A stretch of 8,194 nt of DNA from Geodermatophilaceae bacterium (GTDB taxonomy: Bacteria > Actinomycetota > Actinomycetes > Mycobacteriales > Geodermatophilaceae): NCBI GenBank assembly GCA_013812385.1, contig JACCTM010000051.1:1-8194 (forward strand), in the 5' to 3' direction. The position numbers and the translations under genes are program-made. Below, one piece after another: positions 4,998 through 8,194 of this stretch. The notes under the pieces are model-generated. The model was not told the DNA's origin. It saw nothing but the letters and a program-made list of their open reading frames with translations, and searched no databases. Numbering within the stretch: the first letter of the stretch is position 1; each line of letters starts with the position of its first letter.

Positions 4998-6374
4998 TTG
5001 ACAGAGTGGATCCTGCTGCTCATTGCGTTCGTCCTGGTACTGGCATGCGGGATGTTCGTCGCTGCGGAGTTCGCGCTGGTCACCGTGGACCGCTCGACCG
5101 TGGAGCGTGCAGCCGCCGATGGCGACCGAGGTGCCGAGGGCACCCTGCGGGCTCTGCGCACTCTGTCGACCCAGCTCTCCGGCGCTCAGGTCGGGATCAC
5201 AATCACCAACCTGGCTATCGGCTTTCTGGCGGAGCCTGCTATCGCCCGAATCGTCGCCGGCCCGCTCGAGGCGATCGGCCTTGCGCCGGCATGGGTATCA
5301 CCGGTTGCGATCACGATCGGGCTGGTTCTGGCGACCGTCGTGACGATGGTTTTCGGCGAACTGATCCCGAAGAACCTGGCGATCGCCCGGCCGTTGCCGA
5401 CCGCGCGTGCCACCCAGGGGTTTCAGCGGGCTTTCACCACGGTGATGGCCTGGCCGATCCGGCTGCTCAACGGCGCGGCCAACCGCCTCGTGAGCATGTT
5501 CGGCGTCGAACCGCAGGAAGAGTTGCGCTCTGCGCGCAACCCGGCGGAGCTGTCCTCGCTGGTACGCCGCTCAGCCCAGCAGGGGGTGCTCGATTCGGCG
5601 ACCGCCCGCCTCGTGGAGCGCACGTTGGCCTTCGGCAGCCGTACCACCGCCGACATCATGACACCGCGGGTACGGATGCACTCGGTGGATGCCCAGGCCT
5701 GCGCTGCCGACGTCGTCGCGCTCACGATGGCCACCGGGCACTCCCGCTTCCCCGTGATCGACGCCAGCCCTGACGAGGTCGTCGGCGCCATCCATATCAA
5801 GCATGCCGTCGCCGTAACCCCCGACGCCCGGGGGCATACCCCCGTCAACAGCATCCTGCAACGGGCGACCACCGTCCCGGAGAGCCTCGAACTCGATCCC
5901 TTGCTCACGCTGCTCCGCCGCGAAGGGATGCAGATGGCCGTCGTCGTCGACGAATACGGCGGCACTGCCGGCGTCGTAACACTGGAGGACGTCGTCGAGG
6001 AGATAGTCGGGGACATTGCCGACGAGCACGACCGCATCGGCGCACACATGCGTAAGAATCAGGACGGCAGCTGGTCCCTGTCCGGGCTAGTCCGGCCGGA
6101 CGAGGTCACCGCACTGACCGAGATTCCGCTGCCTCGGCATCACGACTACGACACATTGGGTGGACTCGTCCTCGAGCGGCTGGGCAGGATGCCCGAGCCA
6201 GGCGACGTGGTTGAGATCCCGTTCGTCGCGGAAGTCAGCCTCCACCGAGATTTCGACGACGCATCCCCGGAGCGACAGGTGGCCACGCTGACGGTGACCC
6301 GCCTGGACGGACGGCGGATCGACCGAATTGACCTCGCCGTACGCCCAGTCGAGACGCGAGACGACCGTGAGTGA
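4998..6374 (+). CDS. CNNM/HlyC-CorC family membrane protein with CBS pair and C-terminal transporter-associated domain
   Basis: This 458-aa protein has the full architecture of the bacterial CNNM (DUF21) family, often annotated 'hemolysin C' or CorC. The membrane domain (about residues 1-190) carries AEFAL (23-27) and GELIPKNLA (120-128). Two CBS modules (about 215-338) follow, with IMTPRVRM, SRFPVID and VVDEYGGTAGVVTLEDVVEE. A CorC/HlyC-associated domain (about 355-450) closes it. Characterised relatives export or balance Mg2+/Co2+, with the CBS pair sensing adenine nucleotides, so a divalent-cation role is more likely than haemolysis. The TTG start at 4998 is supported by GCGGAGG (4984-4990) at 7 nt and by the immediate first helix ILLLIAFVLVLACGMF. 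The gene overlaps the next by 8 nt. The pair resembles Rv1842c/Rv1841c of M. tuberculosis. Confidence 0.92.
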   Translation: MTEWILLLIAFVLVLACGMFVAAEFALVTVDRSTVERAAADGDRGAEGTLRALRTLSTQLSGAQVGITITNLAIGFLAEPAIARIVAGPLEAIGLAPAWVSPVAITIGLVLATVVTMVFGELIPKNLAIARPLPTARATQGFQRAFTTVMAWPIRLLNGAANRLVSMFGVEPQEELRSARNPAELSSLVRRSAQQGVLDSATARLVERTLAFGSRTTADIMTPRVRMHSVDAQACAADVVALTMATGHSRFPVIDASPDEVVGAIHIKHAVAVTPDARGHTPVNSILQRATTVPESLELDPLLTLLRREGMQMAVVVDEYGGTAGVVTLEDVVEEIVGDIADEHDRIGAHMRKNQDGSWSLSGLVRPDEVTALTEIPLPRHHDYDTLGGLVLERLGRMPEPGDVVEIPFVAEVSLHRDFDDASPERQVATLTVTRLDGRRIDRIDLAVRPVETRDDRE

Positions 6375-7437
6375 CCTCCTTGGGATCGCCATCGCCGTCG
6401 TCCTGCTGGCGGCGAACGCCTTTTTCGTAGGCGCGGAGTTCGCCCTGATCTCCGCCCGGCGCTCCCAGATCGAGCCACGCGCGCGGGCCGGGTCGCGCGC
6501 TGCGCGGATAACCCTGCGGGCGATGGAGAACGTCTCCCTGATGATGGCCGGGGCTCAACTCGGGATCACCGTGTGCTCGCTAGGACTCGGCGCGATCGGC
6601 GAACCCGCGGTGGCCCATCTACTGGAACCCCTATTCGAGGCGATCAACCTTCCCGAAGGGCTGGTCTATCCCATCTCGTTCACGATCGCCCTACTCATCG
6701 TGGTCGCTCTACACGTTGTGATCGGCGAGATGGTCCCGAAGAACCTCGCCCTCGCCGGGCCCGAGCGGTCAGCCCTCCTCCTCGGTCCTCCCTTGGTCCT
6801 CGTCGTACGGGTTCTCAAGCCGCTGCTCTTCGTCGTCAACGGGCTCGCAAACGGCTTACTAAGGCTGGTACGGGTGCAGCCACAGGACGAGGTGGGCTCA
6901 ACCTTCACCCGCGAGCAGGTCTCCGGTCTGGTGGAGGAGTCGCGGCGACAGGGACTGATCGAGGCCGACGAGTACGACCTACTCGCCGCCGCACTCGGCT
7001 TCACCGACCGCAGCGTCGAGACGGTGTTGCTCCCGAGCGACCAGCTGACCACGATCCCCCGCGGAGGCACCCTGACTGACGTCGAGAAACTGTGCACTGA
7101 GTCCGGCTACTCCCGCTTCCCGGTCGCCGACGACTCCGGAGATCTCATCGGCTACCTGCACATCAAGGACGTTCTGGAGACGGACGTGCACAAGCGCGCT
7201 CGGCCACTGGCTGACAAGTGGATTCGACCCTTGGCCAGCGTTCGCCCTACTGATCGTCTGCATGCCGCGCTGCGGGTTATGCAGGCCCGAGGTACCCACA
7301 TGGCTCGTGTCGTGCGCGACGACGGAACCCTGGTCGGAATCGTGACCCTCGAAGATGTCCTAGAGGAGCTGGTCGGCGAGATCCGGGACGCTACACAACA
7401 GATCGGGGGCGGCAGCGGCAGGAGGGTTGCCCAGTAA
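6367..7437 (+). CDS. CNNM/HlyC-family membrane protein, short form without C-terminal CorC domain
   Basis: This 356-aa partner of the preceding protein has a DUF21 membrane domain (about residues 1-190) with AEFALISARRSQ (23-34) and GEMVPKNLAL (120-129). A CBS pair (about 210-340) follows, with SRFPVADD, LIGYLHIKDVL and GIVTLEDVLEELVGEI. It then ends after a short Gly/Arg tail, lacking the CorC/HlyC-associated domain. Where the first protein has IMTPRV at the entry to the CBS region, this one has VLLPSD, a divergence between the paralogues. The GTG at 6367 is chosen because it begins right at the first helix (LLGIAIAVVLLAANAFFVG) and overlaps the upstream stop by 8 nt, implying translational coupling; a longer reading from 6328 is less likely. 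The two proteins may form a heteromeric transporter, which is inference from adjacency and the conserved long-short order. Confidence 0.9.
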   Translation: MSDLLGIAIAVVLLAANAFFVGAEFALISARRSQIEPRARAGSRAARITLRAMENVSLMMAGAQLGITVCSLGLGAIGEPAVAHLLEPLFEAINLPEGLVYPISFTIALLIVVALHVVIGEMVPKNLALAGPERSALLLGPPLVLVVRVLKPLLFVVNGLANGLLRLVRVQPQDEVGSTFTREQVSGLVEESRRQGLIEADEYDLLAAALGFTDRSVETVLLPSDQLTTIPRGGTLTDVEKLCTESGYSRFPVADDSGDLIGYLHIKDVLETDVHKRARPLADKWIRPLASVRPTDRLHAALRVMQARGTHMARVVRDDGTLVGIVTLEDVLEELVGEIRDATQQIGGGSGRRVAQ

Positions 7438-7447
7438 AGGTCGGCGG

Positions 7448-7461
7448 CGGGTGGTCACCCG
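7448..7461 (+). terminator. Hairpin after the CNNM pair, candidate terminator
   Basis: CGGGTG and CACCCG meet around GT, in practice a 5-bp stem with loop GGTC, 11 nt after the stop at 7437. GGC/GCC flanks could lengthen the stem with a bulge. CTGGCTTT follows, a poor T-run, as is common in actinobacteria. The stop codon of the convergent antitoxin remnant (7457-7455) lies inside it. Confidence 0.4.
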
Positions 7462-7586
7462 GCCCCTGGCTTTACGTTCACAGGAGGACTAACCAGGTCG
7501 TTTCGCGAGATTCCCAGCCGCGTCGCGCGGGCGTCCAGCGCTTTCAGCACGTCGTCGGGAACGTCTCGAACCAATAGATCACTCAT
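7455..7586 (-). pseudogene. Truncated FitA-like ribbon-helix-helix antitoxin
   Basis: Reading from the ATG at 7586, the first 32 residues (opening MSDLLVRDVPDDVLKALDAR, continuing ATRLGISRNDLV) match the start of FitA/VapB-type ribbon-helix-helix antitoxins. They give the DNA-contacting strand LLVRDVP, helix A and the beginning of helix B. In the family the next residues are normally an Arg/Leu-rich helix and a toxin-binding tail, about 70-85 aa in total. Here the sequence turns into SPPVNVKPGAG and stops after 43 residues. No continuation appears in the other frames, and no PIN toxin follows, because the CNNM gene ends at 7437. GAGG lies 6 nt before the ATG and an inverted repeat sits upstream, so the control region seems intact. 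Most likely a deletion removed the antitoxin 3' part and its toxin. The short peptide could still be made, but without a complete helix B it probably cannot dimerise. Confidence 0.65.
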
Positions 7587-7597
7587 GAACACCTCGT

Positions 7598-7615
7598 TGA
7601 TATCTCCTGATATCA
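7598..7615 (-). promoter_or_regulatory. Inverted repeat upstream of the truncated antitoxin, probable former operator
   Basis: TGATATC (7598-7604) and GATATCA (7609-7615) are exact complements around TCCT, 11 nt upstream of the antitoxin ATG on the minus strand. Ribbon-helix-helix antitoxins bind such short repeats as paired dimers, so this is the likely operator. It is A/T-rich against a GC-rich background, which makes chance less likely. Confidence 0.55.
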
Positions 7616-8011
7616 CTCAACTTCGTCCGCCGGCAGCCTGCCAGTGTCTTTGAGGAGAGAATCGCGGCTCCCACGATCGCCACCCCTAGCACCGAAAACC
7701 CATGTGGTGCAATGTTTTTCGAGTGTTGACCGTTGCTGGCTATTGATGGCCGTTTACGGGCGTCCACGAACCTCTTGCGGACTCGCTGCGGTCTGGAGAG
7801 GCAACGACAGACGGAGGTACGCGGCCAGCTGAAGGCTTCGCGCGCGACGTCCACTGCCACCAAACCGCGGGTTGCCTGGCGTGCAGTCGACTTGCACGTC
7901 GGCTGGCGTGCGCGTCAGGGGCCAGTTCCTGGCGTTCCTCGCGCGCTGCAGCACAGCACCTCCCCTAGATCCTTCAATGAGTGCGAGGCTAGCCTTCGTC
8001 AATAGGCGAGC
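7616..8011. other. Stretch without a recognisable gene
   Basis: I find no protein family, tRNA, rRNA or insertion-sequence end in these ~400 bases. Several frames are open on both strands (for example minus 7579-7863), but none gives a recognisable motif. A near-palindrome, GTGC-AGTCGACT-TGCAC, lies at 7881-7897, and CTGGCGTGC occurs twice close by. Given the broken antitoxin next to it, this may be degraded accessory DNA. Confidence 0.5.
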
Positions 8012-8194
8012 GTGGGACTTGCTGCACAGGAGCGGGCGGCAAACACTCCGAGCGACGTCGATGAGTACCTACGTGTCAATGCGGTCATGCGCAGGCGGCG
8101 CATCTGCGCTGCCGGGGGCCGAGATCTTTTGGCTACTTGGGTAGTGGCCGGTGGTCGTGTCGGCGTCACAGACGCAGCCGCTCGACCGCCTGGC
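8012..8194 (+). CDS. Possible partial coding region leaving the right edge, unidentified
   Basis: An open frame begins after the stop TAG at 8003-8005, can start at GTG 8012, and runs 61 codons to the window end. It reads as plausible protein: TPSDVDEYLRVNAVMRRRRI, then CAAGGRDLLATWVVAGGRVG. The second half faintly resembles the 'GGRDLLATWVVA' region of some actinobacterial GNAT acetyltransferases, but I cannot assign it. Third-position GC looks lower than in the clear genes of this window, and no Shine-Dalgarno precedes the GTG. It could be a real 5' end, a decayed remnant of an acetyltransferase, or chance. Confidence 0.25.
   Translation, partial: MGLAAQERAANTPSDVDEYLRVNAVMRRRRICAAGGRDLLATWVVAGGRVGVTDAAARPPG

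Noticed and set aside
5006..5773. 255-codon plus-strand frame inside the first CNNM gene
   Set aside because: It is a frame-shifted shadow, Arg/Gly-rich with no motif, while the CNNM frame shows intact DUF21 and CBS signatures.
5423..6049. 208-codon minus-strand frame opposite the first CNNM gene
   Set aside because: Its translation is Ser/Thr/Arg-rich and unlike any domain, with no ribosome-binding site; it is explained by the codon bias of the sense gene.
7579..7863. 94-codon minus-strand frame upstream of the truncated antitoxin
   Set aside because: It overlaps the antitoxin operator and start, has no family motif and no clear ribosome-binding site; one short hydrophobic run is not enough.
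7881..7897. Near-palindrome around AGTCGACT with GTGC/GCAC flanks
   Set aside because: The symmetry is off by one base and there is no adjacent gene for it to regulate, so it is too weak to call a site.
8087..8103. ATGCGC/GCGCAT hairpin
   Set aside because: A 6-bp GC-rich stem inside a possible coding frame is expected by chance at this base composition.

Overview
The window comes from a high-GC actinobacterium. The signs are GC-rich codons, frequent GTG and TTG starts, a NarL-type two-component pair, and a tandem pair of CNNM/HlyC membrane proteins in the long-then-short arrangement known from mycobacteria (Rv1842c/Rv1841c in M. tuberculosis). I cannot name the genus. The window mixes well-kept housekeeping and stress genes with small patches of accessory or decaying DNA.

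Left part (1-1958). A broken winged-helix DNA-binding gene (HTH_42/AlkZ-like, minus strand) carries two in-frame stop codons, has lost its N-terminus, and runs off the left edge. Next come a small DUF3467 protein with a GC-rich hairpin directly before its start, and a complete VapB-VapC toxin-antitoxin pair. A perfect 26-bp dyad abuts the antitoxin start and is probably the autoregulatory operator.

Middle (2039-4830). A response regulator and a membrane histidine kinase form a two-gene operon on the minus strand, overlapping by 4 nt. The 188-nt gap upstream of the kinase is rich in GGG/CCC dyads, including two overlapping hairpins near the kinase ribosome-binding site. Reading the other way is a compact three-gene run: an unrecognised 157-aa soluble protein, a CsbD-family stress protein, and a GlsB/YeaQ-type small membrane protein. 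This looks like a general-stress cluster. Whether the two-component system controls it is inference.

Right part (4998-8194). Two overlapping CNNM-family genes probably act together in divalent-cation (Mg2+/Co2+) export or homeostasis; only the first carries the C-terminal CorC/HlyC domain. A hairpin follows the second. Converging on it is the 43-codon stump of a FitA-like ribbon-helix-helix antitoxin, which keeps an operator-like inverted repeat but has no toxin gene. The last ~600 nt hold no gene I recognise, except a weak open frame that leaves the right edge.

I do not see a clearly new multi-gene system. The best leads are the vapBC operator, the overlapping hairpins before the kinase, the stranded antitoxin, and the unrecognised protein of the stress cluster.
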